Shown here piece by piece: positions 24,444 to 33,744 of a DNA stretch of 36,094 nt (position 1 is the first letter of the stretch; each line of letters begins with the position of its first letter). The notes beneath the pieces are model-generated. The model searched no databases. It saw only the letters and a program-made list of their open reading frames with translations, and was not told the DNA's origin. Location of the stretch: positions 8,432-44,525 of the forward strand of contig PATD01000015.1 in NCBI GenBank assembly GCA_002713585.1. The letters run 5' to 3'. The stretch comes from Methanobacteriota archaeon (lineage in GTDB: Archaea > Thermoplasmatota > Poseidoniia > Poseidoniales > Thalassarchaeaceae). The position numbers were made by a program, and so were the translations under genes.

Positions 24444-27400
24444 ATGCAAACCACGATGAATGGAAGCAACGATGGAACAAGTGGGATGAATATTGAGCGC
24501 AGATTCACAACCCTTGGCACCGACCCCTTTGATACCTTTGAGTGGATGACGACAAGTATTCAGATCAAAAATCAGGATGGTACAGTTGCTCACAATATGG
24601 AAGACGTTTGCTTCCCATCAGGCTTCGAAGGAGTTCCAGGCACAGTTGCAGCGCAGAAGTATCTCCGAAAGGCAGGAGTTCCTGCTGCATTACGCCCCGT
24701 TCCCGAAGACAACGTCCCAATCTGGCTTCAACGTTCAGCCCCAGATGAGGAGAAGTTGCAGGCTATGGAGCCCGCAGATCGCTACTGTGCTGAGACGGAT
24801 TTCCGTCAGATGTTCAGGCGTCTTGCGGGGACCTGGACCTATTGGGGTTGGAAGCACGGATACTTCGCATCTGAGGAAGATGCCCGTTCTTACTTTGATG
24901 AGATGTGTTACATGATTGCAAGCCAGCGCTCGGCTCCAAACAGCCCACAATGGTTCAATACAGGCCTCCATTGGGCTTACGGAATCGAAGGCAATCCTCA
25001 GGGCCACAAGTATGTAGATCCCGAAACTGGCGTCTTGACAGAGTCAACAAATTCCTATGAGCACCCCCAACCTCATGCTTGCTTTATTCAGAGCGTTGCA
25101 GATTCTCTTGTTGGGGGGACAGAGTCCATCATGGGACTCTGGGAACGTGAGGCTTTACTGTTCAAGTTCGGTTCAGGAACCGGGTCTAACTTCAGTAATA
25201 TTCGAGGCAAGGAAGAACCACTTTCAGGCGGAGGACGCTCATCCGGACTACTCTCTTTCCTCAAGATTGGTGACCGCGCAGCGGGCGCCATAAAATCCGG
25301 AGGAACTACTCGCCGAGCGGCGAAGATGGTCACACTCGATCTCGATCATCCAGACATAGAGGAATACATCAATTGGAAGGCTTCCGAGGAAGAGAAGGTC
25401 TCGGCTCTTATCATAGGGAGCAATCAATTACAGAAGCATGCGAATGCCCTTCTTGCTACGATGTGGTCTGAGGGTGCCGAAGTCGCTTCAACAGACCCTG
25501 CGATGAATGAGCCTCTCAAGCGTGCCATGATTGCAGCTGTGAAAGACAACGTCCCCCAGCCACACATCAAGCGCATCATTGATCTTGCAGGCCAGGGGTG
25601 GCGCTCGGTAAATTTTGAGCGATTTGATTCAGATTGGCAAGGTGAGGGATATATCACTGTCTCGGGCCAGAACAGCAACAATTCTGTGCGGGTTCCGAAT
25701 GAGTTTATGGAAGCAGTTGAAGCCGGTAAAGATTGGAATCTCATTTGGCGGACTGAGAAGGAGAAAGCATTGGCAGAGGGCCGCGACCCGGAGCCATGCA
25801 AAACACTCCCAGCGCAGGAACTCTGGGACCAAATTGCCTACACTGCCTGGGCATGTGCGGATCCTGGAGTTCAGTTTGATTCCACAATCAACGACTGGCA
25901 CACATGCCCTGAAGGCGGTCGAATCAACGGATCTAATCCTTGTTCAGAGTATATGTTCCTCGATGATACTGCTTGCAATCTCGCCAGCATCAATCTCCTA
26001 GAGTACTATGACACAGCATCTCGAACATTCCAGATTGAGGACTTCCAGCACAGCGTCCGCCTTTGGACTGCTACCCTCGAAATATCAGTTCTAATGGCTC
26101 AATTCCCTTCAGCAGAGATTGCCCAGAAGTCCTACGAGTACAGGACTCTTGGCCTTGGATACTGCAATTTAGGTTCCCTTCTCATGCACATGGGTATTCC
26201 ATATGATGATGATCGAGCCCGCTCAATTTGCGGCGCTCTTACCGCAATTATGTGCGGCGAATCTTATGCGACTAGTGCCGAACTTGCTAGTATTCTTGGG
26301 CCCTTCCCTCGTTATGAGGAGAATAGTGAGCACATGCTCCGCGTAATTCGCAACCATCGTCGCGCGGCGTACGATGTCGAGTCAAAAGAGTACGAAGGCC
26401 TTAGCGTTAAGCCAATGGGAATCGATGCCGCTCTTTGCCCTGACGACCTCCTTGATGCTGCACGCGAGTCCTGGGATCGCGCACTGAATCTCGGCTCTGA
26501 ATTTGGATTTAGAAATGCTCAGACCACAGTGATTGCACCCACTGGAACGATCGGTCTTGTAATGGCTTGCGATACCACGGGCGTCGAACCATCATTTTCC
26601 TTAATCCAGTTCAAGTCCCTTGCTGGCGGAGGTATGTTGAAGATCATCAACAACGGTGTAAAACTCGCTCTTTCTGAACTCGGCTACAATGACGTCGAGA
26701 TTAATGAGATTGAATCCTATGTTATGGGCACTAAGAGTATCGAGCGTTGTGAAACTGTGACGCGTGAACGACTGATGAAGGCCGGTTTTACCGAAGCTGA
26801 ATTCGCTCGAGTCGAAGATGCGATTGGTGGGGCTTACGATATTCGTGGTGCTTTCAGTCCCAGTAGTTTGGGCGAGCCCTTCTGCACCGATACTCTCGGA
26901 TTGAACCAAGATCAAATTGAGAACCCCTTCTTTGATGTTCTCAGCCATATCGGTTTCACATCTGCTGAGATTGAGGGTGCCAACGACCATGTATTCGGTC
27001 GTATGACTATTGAGGGTGCACCATATCTCAAGGAAGAGCATCTCGAAGTATTCGATTGTGCAACTCCAGGGGGGAAATATGGTACGCGTTCTATTGCGTG
27101 GCCTGCTCACGTTAGGATGATGGCTGCTGCGCAACCATTCATCTCAGGCGCAATTTCGAAGACGGTAAATCTTCCATCCGATGCTACTATAGATGATATC
27201 CGCGATGTGTACAACCTCTCACATTCTACGATGAATAAGGCAACTGCAGTATACAGAGATCAGAGCAAGCTTTCGCAGCCGTTGATGAACAAACTTGTTG
27301 ATACTTCTTCGATGGATGAAATGGACGAAAATGATTCGTCTACTCTAACCGCCGAGCAAGCAGTTGAGCAAGTTAAGGCAGCCCTACCTCTACCGGATCA

Positions 27401-28121
27401 ACAAGCACAACCTGTTGCCGAAGCCTTTGTTCAAAATTACATTGCAACACGCCGCCCCCTCCCTGATGTTCGAGAATCAAAGGTGATGAAGGCGCGTGTT
27501 GGAGGACACACCGTCTATCTGTCATCGAGTATGTATGAAGATGGCCGTCTTGGTGAGATTATGCTAACAACTTCGAAGGAAGGAATGGCCTGGCGCTCAT
27601 TGCTGAATCAGTTTGCAATCGCAGTATCCATTGGCCTCCAGTATGGAGTTCCCCTCGATGCCTTCGTCAAGTCATTCACTTTCCAGAAGTTTGAGCCTAG
27701 TGGTATGGTGGCTGGAGGATCTGGTCGCGTGAAGATGGCCACATCCATCGTGGATTATATCTTCAGAGAATTAGCAATCAATCATTTGGATCGCGATGAC
27801 TTAGCTCACGTGACTGAAGAAGATCTCGATACGACATCCATTAGCCGTCCAGAGTCTACACCTGATGGAGTGTCTCGCACTATGGGGTCTCAGCGCAATA
27901 TCCAGACTACGTTGGACAGTGTGATGAATATCCCGGAACCACAGGAGTTAGAGGAGCCAACAATTAACTCTGAACTGAGTGCAGAGGAGAATGCAATGCG
28001 AAGCGCTCGAGCACTCGGTTTCACAGGAGATATTTGCACGAATTGTGGAGGTAGCCAAATGGTTCGTAATGGAACCTGCCTCAAGTGCAATGAATGCGGT
28101 GAGACTACCGGCTGTTCCTGA
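24444..28121 (+). CDS. nrdJ: Adenosylcobalamin-dependent (class II) ribonucleotide reductase
   Basis: 1225 residues, within the size of large NrdJ proteins. Converts ribonucleotides to deoxyribonucleotides using a thiyl radical generated from adenosylcobalamin; works with or without oxygen. SAPNSPQWFN marks the substrate region. Redox cysteines are Cys213 (QPHACFIQS) and Cys511 (DTACNLASIN). The catalytic NPCSE motif holds Asn498, Cys500 and Glu502. GTGSNFSNIRG and APTGTIG are further family signatures. The C-terminal CTNCGG ... CLKCNECGETTGCS is the Cys-rich tail that re-reduces the active site and binds zinc. No intein and no NrdB partner are visible. It depends on cobalamin, which the adenosyltransferase at 11869-12510 would activate. 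The stop abuts the convergent gene. Confidence 0.98.
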   Translation: MQTTMNGSNDGTSGMNIERRFTTLGTDPFDTFEWMTTSIQIKNQDGTVAHNMEDVCFPSGFEGVPGTVAAQKYLRKAGVPAALRPVPEDNVPIWLQRSAPDEEKLQAMEPADRYCAETDFRQMFRRLAGTWTYWGWKHGYFASEEDARSYFDEMCYMIASQRSAPNSPQWFNTGLHWAYGIEGNPQGHKYVDPETGVLTESTNSYEHPQPHACFIQSVADSLVGGTESIMGLWEREALLFKFGSGTGSNFSNIRGKEEPLSGGGRSSGLLSFLKIGDRAAGAIKSGGTTRRAAKMVTLDLDHPDIEEYINWKASEEEKVSALIIGSNQLQKHANALLATMWSEGAEVASTDPAMNEPLKRAMIAAVKDNVPQPHIKRIIDLAGQGWRSVNFERFDSDWQGEGYITVSGQNSNNSVRVPNEFMEAVEAGKDWNLIWRTEKEKALAEGRDPEPCKTLPAQELWDQIAYTAWACADPGVQFDSTINDWHTCPEGGRINGSNPCSEYMFLDDTACNLASINLLEYYDTASRTFQIEDFQHSVRLWTATLEISVLMAQFPSAEIAQKSYEYRTLGLGYCNLGSLLMHMGIPYDDDRARSICGALTAIMCGESYATSAELASILGPFPRYEENSEHMLRVIRNHRRAAYDVESKEYEGLSVKPMGIDAALCPDDLLDAARESWDRALNLGSEFGFRNAQTTVIAPTGTIGLVMACDTTGVEPSFSLIQFKSLAGGGMLKIINNGVKLALSELGYNDVEINEIESYVMGTKSIERCETVTRERLMKAGFTEAEFARVEDAIGGAYDIRGAFSPSSLGEPFCTDTLGLNQDQIENPFFDVLSHIGFTSAEIEGANDHVFGRMTIEGAPYLKEEHLEVFDCATPGGKYGTRSIAWPAHVRMMAAAQPFISGAISKTVNLPSDATIDDIRDVYNLSHSTMNKATAVYRDQSKLSQPLMNKLVDTSSMDEMDENDSSTLTAEQAVEQVKAALPLPDQQAQPVAEAFVQNYIATRRPLPDVRESKVMKARVGGHTVYLSSSMYEDGRLGEIMLTTSKEGMAWRSLLNQFAIAVSIGLQYGVPLDAFVKSFTFQKFEPSGMVAGGSGRVKMATSIVDYIFRELAINHLDRDDLAHVTEEDLDTTSISRPESTPDGVSRTMGSQRNIQTTLDSVMNIPEPQELEEPTINSELSAEENAMRSARALGFTGDICTNCGGSQMVRNGTCLKCNECGETTGCS

Positions 28122-29375
28122 CTATTCTGAAAGGGTAAATTCAAGCCCATTTTCAGCGAGACGTTCGACCAATCTTTCTCCAGCACTCGGATCGATACGA
28201 GCCATTTCGTTTGCAAAACGCTTGATTCGCACCTGAGAAGCGGCATCATCCATCTTAATCAGATTCACTAGAATTCCTTGTTCATCAATCGGATCAATCT
28301 GCATTGCGGTCCTCAACCCCGAATCAACAAATCGCCGTCGTACCCTAGGATTTTCATGTTGACTCACTCTCATCGCTCGGATCATGAATTCGATTGGATC
28401 ATGATGGGCTAGGATAGGTAGGGCACTAGTTGCAATTACCGCAGCATCACCTTCTTCTTCGAGACTGGCATCAATAATCATCTTTCCAACACTGATTGAT
28501 TCCGAAACGATTCTTTCTGCGAGTGAAGCGATATCTATGCGCCTTTTCTCATCTCCATTTGCAAGTATTGCATTTACGATGGCCTCTGCTCGGATTACAT
28601 CTGTTCGCAGAAGATGAGGGATAATTTTGATCAGAATAGATGCCCATTCGCTGTTTGTTAACTTCGAATCAAGCCTCTCTGCCATTCTAAGCGGGACGTA
28701 CAAATGACTCCTGTTAACGATTTCAGCCCACCATGCTTCTGGTAGAGGACTCTCTCCCCCTATTGAATCAACGATGTCGAGTAACCAAGCTGCTGCAATA
28801 GCACCGTCGACATGTACTTCCACAGAATCTCCATCTGTTTCTTGACCATCCCAATCGAGATGATGAGGTCCCGGTGCAGCTCTTGTTTGCCATCTTCCTG
28901 GAGGCCGTCCGAGAGCAATTGATTCTAGGAGATGAAAACCATCCTTTTGGATGCATGAAGGTCGCTGAATGCACGCTCCTGTGAACAATGCCATGCCCCA
29001 AAACCACCTATCTGAATCAGGTGCGACTTCATCGAGCCCCGCTCGTAACCATTCGACAATCCGCTCTTTGAGAAAATGATCCGCTAGGTTGTTTTGTGTT
29101 TCAAGGATGTATCGATCGAGAGCTCGCTCTTCATCGATGGCACGTCGTACATAATCTGGCCTTTGAGATTCAAGATGAGTGACGATTATTCGTTTGAAGC
29201 CCGCTTTGTCTAATGTATCGACTGTGATGGCTTGCTGTGCAATAATATCTGGAGACGGCTCAATTACAGGAATCCCCTCAAAGAGATGTGGTGGGGGAGG
29301 AAAAGGAGCATGTTCCACCCCGCTTCTCACAAGTTCTGTTAACAGGTCATGGGAAGTTTGCCAGAGTAGTGCCAT
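28122..29375 (-). CDS. Helical-repeat (HEAT-like) protein, unknown
   Basis: 417 residues from ATG 29375; a TTG at 29414 would overlap the aconitase-family gene in a TTGA arrangement and cannot be excluded. The second half is a series of paired helices (MAERLDSKLTNSEWASILIKII, ADVIRAEAIVNAILANG, IASLAERIVSESISVGKMI, ARIDPSAGERLVERLAENG), like a HEAT solenoid. The first half holds a Pro-rich stretch (FPPPPHLFEGIPVIEPSPD) and a central His/Asp-rich loop. No catalytic signature is recognised. Directly downstream of the aconitase-family gene on the same strand, it is probably co-transcribed. The 3' end abuts nrdJ with no gap. Confidence 0.75.
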   Translation of the reverse strand: MALLWQTSHDLLTELVRSGVEHAPFPPPPHLFEGIPVIEPSPDIIAQQAITVDTLDKAGFKRIIVTHLESQRPDYVRRAIDEERALDRYILETQNNLADHFLKERIVEWLRAGLDEVAPDSDRWFWGMALFTGACIQRPSCIQKDGFHLLESIALGRPPGRWQTRAAPGPHHLDWDGQETDGDSVEVHVDGAIAAAWLLDIVDSIGGESPLPEAWWAEIVNRSHLYVPLRMAERLDSKLTNSEWASILIKIIPHLLRTDVIRAEAIVNAILANGDEKRRIDIASLAERIVSESISVGKMIIDASLEEEGDAAVIATSALPILAHHDPIEFMIRAMRVSQHENPRVRRRFVDSGLRTAMQIDPIDEQGILVNLIKMDDAASQVRIKRFANEMARIDPSAGERLVERLAENGLEFTLSE

Positions 29376-29410
29376 TGGCTCTCTTCTATCCAATTCAATC
29401 CCTTCATTGG

Positions 29411-31408
29411 TCAAACTTTTGAAAAGATTTCAGGATGCCATGCTGTGATGCATCCCATGAATGCACTAGCCATGACAGTCAGAGGACTGGCAAGATACAA
29501 TTGACCCGGGCCAGAGCGGCCCTGAAAGTTACGATTAATCGCGGATATGGTGACCTGGTCGGGGTTATTACTGATACCAGGGCCTGCTCCGATGCAAGCG
29601 CCACAACCCGGATCTATGAGGTGGATACCAACCTCTTCAAAGAGTGCTGTCCATCCCATTCTCTCAGAAAGTTGCTTAACGGATCCCGAACCGAATTGAA
29701 TGTAGCATTCAACACCATCTGCGACTTTCAATCCGGCATCCTTAGCAGCCTTTGCGACTTTTGCATAGTAAGAGAAATCATCATCCTTACCTGCAGTACA
29801 GGACCCAGCATAGGCGATGTCGATTGGGACGCTTCCAATATCATCGATGTAAGCCCCATTAGTAGGATCCGATGGAATTCCTTTGTCGGGATCTCCAGGA
29901 TGAGCGACCATTGGTCGGATTTTGTCAAGATCAATGGTGTGTATTCCTCCGTGATATACAGCATCCTCATCAGGAAATACAAACGCATTTCTAATCTCTT
30001 CTTCATTCAAATCATTTCGTCGTTTCAACAACCAATCGATCGTCAATTGATCAGGGTCACAAATCCCAGTTTTAGCACTACATTCCGTGGCCATGTTGCA
30101 TAGTGTCGCTCGCTCATCCATAGAGATAGAAGCAAGACCAGTCCCACCGAATTCCATTGAACGATCAAGTGTATCAGAGTGTTTTGCATACCGCCACAGG
30201 ATGTGAAGAATGACATCTTTAGCCGTACATCCTGGGTTCAAACTCCCAGTCAACTCAAAACGAATACTTTCAGGGACTTTGACGAAAGCAAACTGATTGT
30301 GAACCAAATTTGCATATTCTGTTGAGCCCACACCATAAGTCAACGCGTTCGAGGCACCACCCATACAAGTGTGACTATCAGTAGCTTGAATGAAATCACC
30401 AACATCGATGAATTCCTCTCGGGCCACTTGGTGACAAATTCCAGGGCTAACACCGTCCTTCGCCGAGTAATCACGAACACCGGTATGCTGTTGGAACGCT
30501 ACCTGTAAATCTCGCAATGTTTGAATTTTATCGGCGAACGGCCCAAACCTTGGAACACCAGTTGCATAGAGCAGATGATCTTCAAACACAGCAAACTTTG
30601 GTGGATTAGGTAACGTATAATCCGCACCATATTCGGCCGCTAGAAAATTATGAACTTGAGCGGTTGTAAACTCATGACTGTAACCCCCGTCGACTGTTGC
30701 CAATACTGCATCGCCTGGAGATACATAGCATTCTACACCATTTTTACCAATCAACTTCTTTGCAATAATTTTCTCTGCCATTGTCATACCTCGCCGCTCA
30801 GTAGAAACGGCTGGCAACTCGATTTGCCCATCTTTTAATTTCTTGGCGAAGGGAAGAATTCCACCATTCTCTAGAATTAATCGTGTGACTGGATCGTATT
30901 GTTGTGTGAATTCATCGAGTGGAATTACTTCTCCATTCTGCAATCTCTCCAACATTTTGTGATTACCCATTACTTGTCCGAGATTGATGTTGTTCCGTTC
31001 ATGAATCGGAGCAAATGAGGCGGCAATCACAATTCGAATTCCAGACCATCGTTCACACTGAGGAGCAGTTTCACGACTACTCCCAGTCCCTTTTCGATGC
31101 CCACTAACAATCACTTTGAAACCCCCTTCCTTTAGAGCACCTTGATTGAAAACACGCTCGCCTTCATGGAGCAGACCAGCATATGCATTTTCAGCTATTT
31201 TTGCCGGATCGTGATCGAAGCAGACCCATGCTGGCGTCATCACATCAGTGTTGATGTCATCCAACAGATCATCGACAGTGAGGTCAGCCATTTTGAGATT
31301 CAAGCCATTGTATAGCTGTTGACGAATTAGATCGAGATTTTTGGTTAGAAACAGGACACGTGCATCTGGATCTAGCCTTATTGATTCAGGGGGCCAGACC
31401 TCGGTCAC
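29411..31408 (-). CDS. Aconitase-family hydro-lyase, fused swivel (LeuD-like) then catalytic (LeuC-like) domains
   Basis: 665 residues from GTG 31408, with GGTGA 8 bases upstream. Members dehydrate and rehydrate citrate/isocitrate, isopropylmalate or homocitrate. The small swivel domain comes first (~95-180): GHRKGTGSSRETAP and IRIVIAASFAPIHERNNINLG, both LeuD-like. The large Fe-S domain follows (~205-665): DSHTC with Cys348, TAKDVILHIL, and the GCGAC pair Cys602/Cys605. These three cysteines bind the 4Fe-4S cluster. Most aconitases and LeuCD have the catalytic part first; AcnB also has swivel first but carries an extra N-terminal HEAT domain that is missing here. With icd nearby, aconitase activity in the TCA cycle is the best guess, but isopropylmalate or homoaconitate isomerase is possible. 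Confidence 0.93.
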   Translation of the reverse strand: MTEVWPPESIRLDPDARVLFLTKNLDLIRQQLYNGLNLKMADLTVDDLLDDINTDVMTPAWVCFDHDPAKIAENAYAGLLHEGERVFNQGALKEGGFKVIVSGHRKGTGSSRETAPQCERWSGIRIVIAASFAPIHERNNINLGQVMGNHKMLERLQNGEVIPLDEFTQQYDPVTRLILENGGILPFAKKLKDGQIELPAVSTERRGMTMAEKIIAKKLIGKNGVECYVSPGDAVLATVDGGYSHEFTTAQVHNFLAAEYGADYTLPNPPKFAVFEDHLLYATGVPRFGPFADKIQTLRDLQVAFQQHTGVRDYSAKDGVSPGICHQVAREEFIDVGDFIQATDSHTCMGGASNALTYGVGSTEYANLVHNQFAFVKVPESIRFELTGSLNPGCTAKDVILHILWRYAKHSDTLDRSMEFGGTGLASISMDERATLCNMATECSAKTGICDPDQLTIDWLLKRRNDLNEEEIRNAFVFPDEDAVYHGGIHTIDLDKIRPMVAHPGDPDKGIPSDPTNGAYIDDIGSVPIDIAYAGSCTAGKDDDFSYYAKVAKAAKDAGLKVADGVECYIQFGSGSVKQLSERMGWTALFEEVGIHLIDPGCGACIGAGPGISNNPDQVTISAINRNFQGRSGPGQLYLASPLTVMASAFMGCITAWHPEIFSKV

Positions 31409-31449
31409 GTAGTTTCACCAGCCGTACCATGGGTTCAGCCTATTTGACC

Positions 31450-31469
31450 ATTAGCCGTTATTATTAGCC
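31450..31469. promoter_or_regulatory. Direct repeat ATTAGCC x2 in the aconitase/TFB divergent region
   Basis: ATTAGCC at 31450-31456 and again at 31463-31469, 13 bp apart, about 40-60 bp upstream of the aconitase-family start on the opposite strand. A tandem operator or activator site is possible. A related CATTAGG lies just before the TFB TATA box. Confidence 0.35.
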
Positions 31470-31521
31470 AATTTCTTCACATAATTCAATCTAAAATCTA
31501 CTAAAAAAACAACCATTAGGA

Positions 31522-31529
31522 TTTAAATA
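31522..31529 (+). promoter_or_regulatory. TATA box of the TFB gene
   Basis: TTTAAATA matches the archaeal TATA consensus. Transcription would start near 31550, about 20 bases before the ATG, leaving room for the GGAGAGG ribosome binding site at 31558-31564. Confidence 0.7.
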
Positions 31530-31570
31530 CCTTGGCCATCCGAGCAATAATATCTTCGGAGAGGAATCAA

Positions 31571-32497
31571 ATGTCTGATGCACAAGTGGAAGATATCGTC
31601 AAATGCCCAGAATGCGGCAGCAGAGAACTCGATCGCGATGAGACACGTGGAGAAATTGTGTGCTCAATGTGTGGTTTAGTGATTGAGGATAATGTCATCG
31701 ATCAGGGTGCTGAGTGGCGCGTCTTTAGTCCCGAACAGGGGGACCAGAGAGCTAGGACTGGAGCACCCATGACTGTAATGCTCCACGATAAAGGGCTCTC
31801 TACCGATATTGATTGGCAGAATAAGGACTACTCTGGTAAGACAATCTCTTCTCGATATCGCAGTCAATTTTACCGCATGAGGAAGTGGCAAAAGCGGTCC
31901 CGTGTTTCGAACGCGACCGAGAGAAACCTTGCTATGGCCCTCGCGGAACTCGATCGAATGGCTAGTCGATTGAATCTTCCAAAATCAATTCGTGAAGCTG
32001 CCGCTGTCAACTATAAACGCGCAGTAGAAGCCCGCCTTATTCGCGGACGCTCTATCGAAGGTGTCGCCGCGGCCAGTCTTTACGCTGCCTGTAGACAGTG
32101 TGGAAACCCTCGAACACTTGACGAAATCAGTACAGCATCTAGGACCGGCCGGAAAGAAATTGGTCGCACTTACCGTTTCATGGTTAGAGAACTACGGATG
32201 AAAATCCCTCATACAACACCAGAGATGTATATCCCACGATTCTGTTCAGGTCTTGATCTCGATGCAGAGGTACAATCAAAGGCGTATGAATTGATTCAGA
32301 AGGCTCAGGAAAAGGAACTGACTAGTGGACGGGGCCCCACGGGGATCGCAGCCTCGATTATTTACATCGCTTCAGTTCTATGTGGTAAGCGTCGCACACA
32401 GCGGGAAGTGGCAGAGGTTGCTGGAGTTACCGAGGTTACAATCCGAAATCGATACAAGGAATTAATTCAGAATTTGAATATTGAATTAGAGATATAA
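31571..32497 (+). CDS. tfb: Transcription initiation factor TFB
   Basis: 308 residues, typical for archaeal TFB. It binds TBP-TATA complexes and recruits RNA polymerase. The zinc ribbon has Cys12, 15, 31 and 34 (CPECG / CSMCG). The B-reader region follows ([21 protein letters not shown]). Two cyclin-like repeats span ~115-205 ([19 protein letters not shown] ... [10 protein letters not shown]) and ~215-308 ([11 protein letters not shown] ... [13 protein letters not shown]), ending with the helix-turn-helix [18 protein letters not shown] that contacts BRE. ATG 31571 is chosen because GGAGAGG lies 6 bases upstream; the frame opens a little earlier. It is the strongest archaeal marker in the window. 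Confidence 0.98.
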   Translation: MSDAQVEDIVKCPECGSRELDRDETRGEIVCSMCGLVIEDNVIDQGAEWRVFSPEQGDQRARTGAPMTVMLHDKGLSTDIDWQNKDYSGKTISSRYRSQFYRMRKWQKRSRVSNATERNLAMALAELDRMASRLNLPKSIREAAAVNYKRAVEARLIRGRSIEGVAAASLYAACRQCGNPRTLDEISTASRTGRKEIGRTYRFMVRELRMKIPHTTPEMYIPRFCSGLDLDAEVQSKAYELIQKAQEKELTSGRGPTGIAASIIYIASVLCGKRRTQREVAEVAGVTEVTIRNRYKELIQNLNIELEI

Positions 32498-32547
32498 TTC
32501 AATATTTTCTTTAACATTTGATTGATATATCCTGGTTGGGGAGAAGT

Positions 32548-33252
32548 ATGCGGGAAAAAGGGATGTCAACAGAGTCCGATCAGGATTTTAAGATGGATTC
32601 TCCTGACGAAATTTTTGAAAATTTCCAGAAATTATCTTCGACATTACGAAGCACTTCGTACGAACCCAGTCCCATATTAAGTGATAAAATCCGCTCATAT
32701 CTCAAAGATGAATTACCCGAAGAAATCGAGAGTGGTGTTGAAGAATTACAGGAAAAAAAACCTAATCTCATTCAATCGCCTCTTTTGGAATCAGCTCGTA
32801 ATTATCTAGAAAAGAATGAATGGAATTTCGAAGTTCTATCAGATCATAGTACAATTGCCCTTGGTTTTGAGGGAGTAAATGGTGAATGGCATTGCATGAT
32901 TCAGACACGTGAATTAGAGGAACAGATGATATTCTATTCTTCTCTAAGTGAGAATATATCTTCAAATCGAATTGAAACGATGATGAGATTCATCACAATG
33001 GCGAATTATAGATTAGTTGTGGGAAATTTCGAATTAGATGTTACTGATGGGGAATTGAATTACAAAACAGCACTAGATTTGGAGAGTGTGACTCTAAATA
33101 ATGACATGATTCGAAATATTATTCATACGAATCTAGCAACTTTTGATCGCCACCTTCCTGGGGTCCAAATTATCCTCAATGGTGGCTCGACTGAAGAGGC
33201 AATGGATGCCATTGAGATGAATCAGTCTTCAGGCACCCATTCCATATCGTGA
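32548..33252 (+). CDS. YbjN-domain protein
   Basis: 234 residues from ATG 32548, preceded by GGGGAG; ATG 32563 is an alternative start. An acidic N-terminal ~75 residues lead into a YbjN-type alpha/beta domain: ARNYLEKNEWNFEVLSDHST, GEWHCMIQTRE, QMIFYSSLSENI, IETMMRFITMANYRLVVGNFELD, then LDLESVTLNNDMIRNIIHTNL. YbjN-like folds resemble type III secretion chaperones and act as poorly understood regulators in bacteria. 50 bp downstream of tfb, probably co-transcribed. More AT-rich than its neighbours. Its 3' end overlaps the convergent GNAT gene by 31 bp. Confidence 0.8.
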   Translation: MREKGMSTESDQDFKMDSPDEIFENFQKLSSTLRSTSYEPSPILSDKIRSYLKDELPEEIESGVEELQEKKPNLIQSPLLESARNYLEKNEWNFEVLSDHSTIALGFEGVNGEWHCMIQTRELEEQMIFYSSLSENISSNRIETMMRFITMANYRLVVGNFELDVTDGELNYKTALDLESVTLNNDMIRNIIHTNLATFDRHLPGVQIILNGGSTEEAMDAIEMNQSSGTHSIS

Positions 33253-33662
33253 TGCGGTCCAATACCTTCAATTTCGAATACATCTGAGACTATTACGAAT
33301 CCACATCTTTGGTACATTGGTACAGCACGAATTCTGGCATTGCACCATATTCCAGTTTGGTGAGAGGCCGCAAATTTCTGCATTAAATTGACAATTTTTG
33401 TCCCAATACCTAGATTTCGTGACTCCTCGTCTACTGCCATTCCACGAATCCTGTAAATTGCACCATCCCTAGGATCAGTTTGCAAAGTGGCACAACCAAC
33501 CATTCGTTCCCCAATGTGCGCGACAACGAATTTCGTTCTAGGATCCTGATCAATTCCATGATAATGTGCAGTTTCAAGAGGGAGGCCAATCCGAAGGACC
33601 TTCCATCTGAGATTGAGATGATCACTGTCGACAGAATTTACCCATGAGTATCGTGCCTCCAT
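33222..33662 (-). CDS. GNAT-family N-acetyltransferase
   Basis: 146 residues from ATG 33662, with GGAG 6 bases upstream; an earlier TTG start is rejected for that reason. Motif A, which holds acetyl-CoA, is RIRGMAVDEESRNLGIGTKIVNLM, with R-N-L-G-I-G at 82-87. The strand FVVAHIGERMVGCATLQ and the C-terminal CNARIRAVPMYQRCGFVIV are the other GNAT signatures. The ending GIGPHHDMEW is like that of ElaA/YitI-type small GNATs. Substrate unknown. Overlaps the YbjN-like gene's end by 31 bp. Confidence 0.93.
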   Translation of the reverse strand: MEARYSWVNSVDSDHLNLRWKVLRIGLPLETAHYHGIDQDPRTKFVVAHIGERMVGCATLQTDPRDGAIYRIRGMAVDEESRNLGIGTKIVNLMQKFAASHQTGIWCNARIRAVPMYQRCGFVIVSDVFEIEGIGPHHDMEWVPED

Positions 33663-33744
33663 GCCCTTCTCCAGTATCTCCCAACGCAAATAGCCACCGG
33701 GAAAGACCCAATCTCTGAAACGATGAAGGGGCGTCCCCGGTTTG

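Noticed and set aside
26601-27134. 177-residue minus-strand open frame in nrdJ
   Set aside because: Antisense to conserved RNR sequence, no domain, no promoter.
24444-28121. Intein in ribonucleotide reductase
   Set aside because: Length and motif spacing fit an uninterrupted NrdJ; no splicing-junction motifs seen at the conserved sites.
29435-30103. 222-residue plus-strand open frame antisense to the aconitase-family gene
   Set aside because: Mirrors a conserved Fe-S enzyme frame; Cys/Ser/Ile-rich with no recognisable fold.
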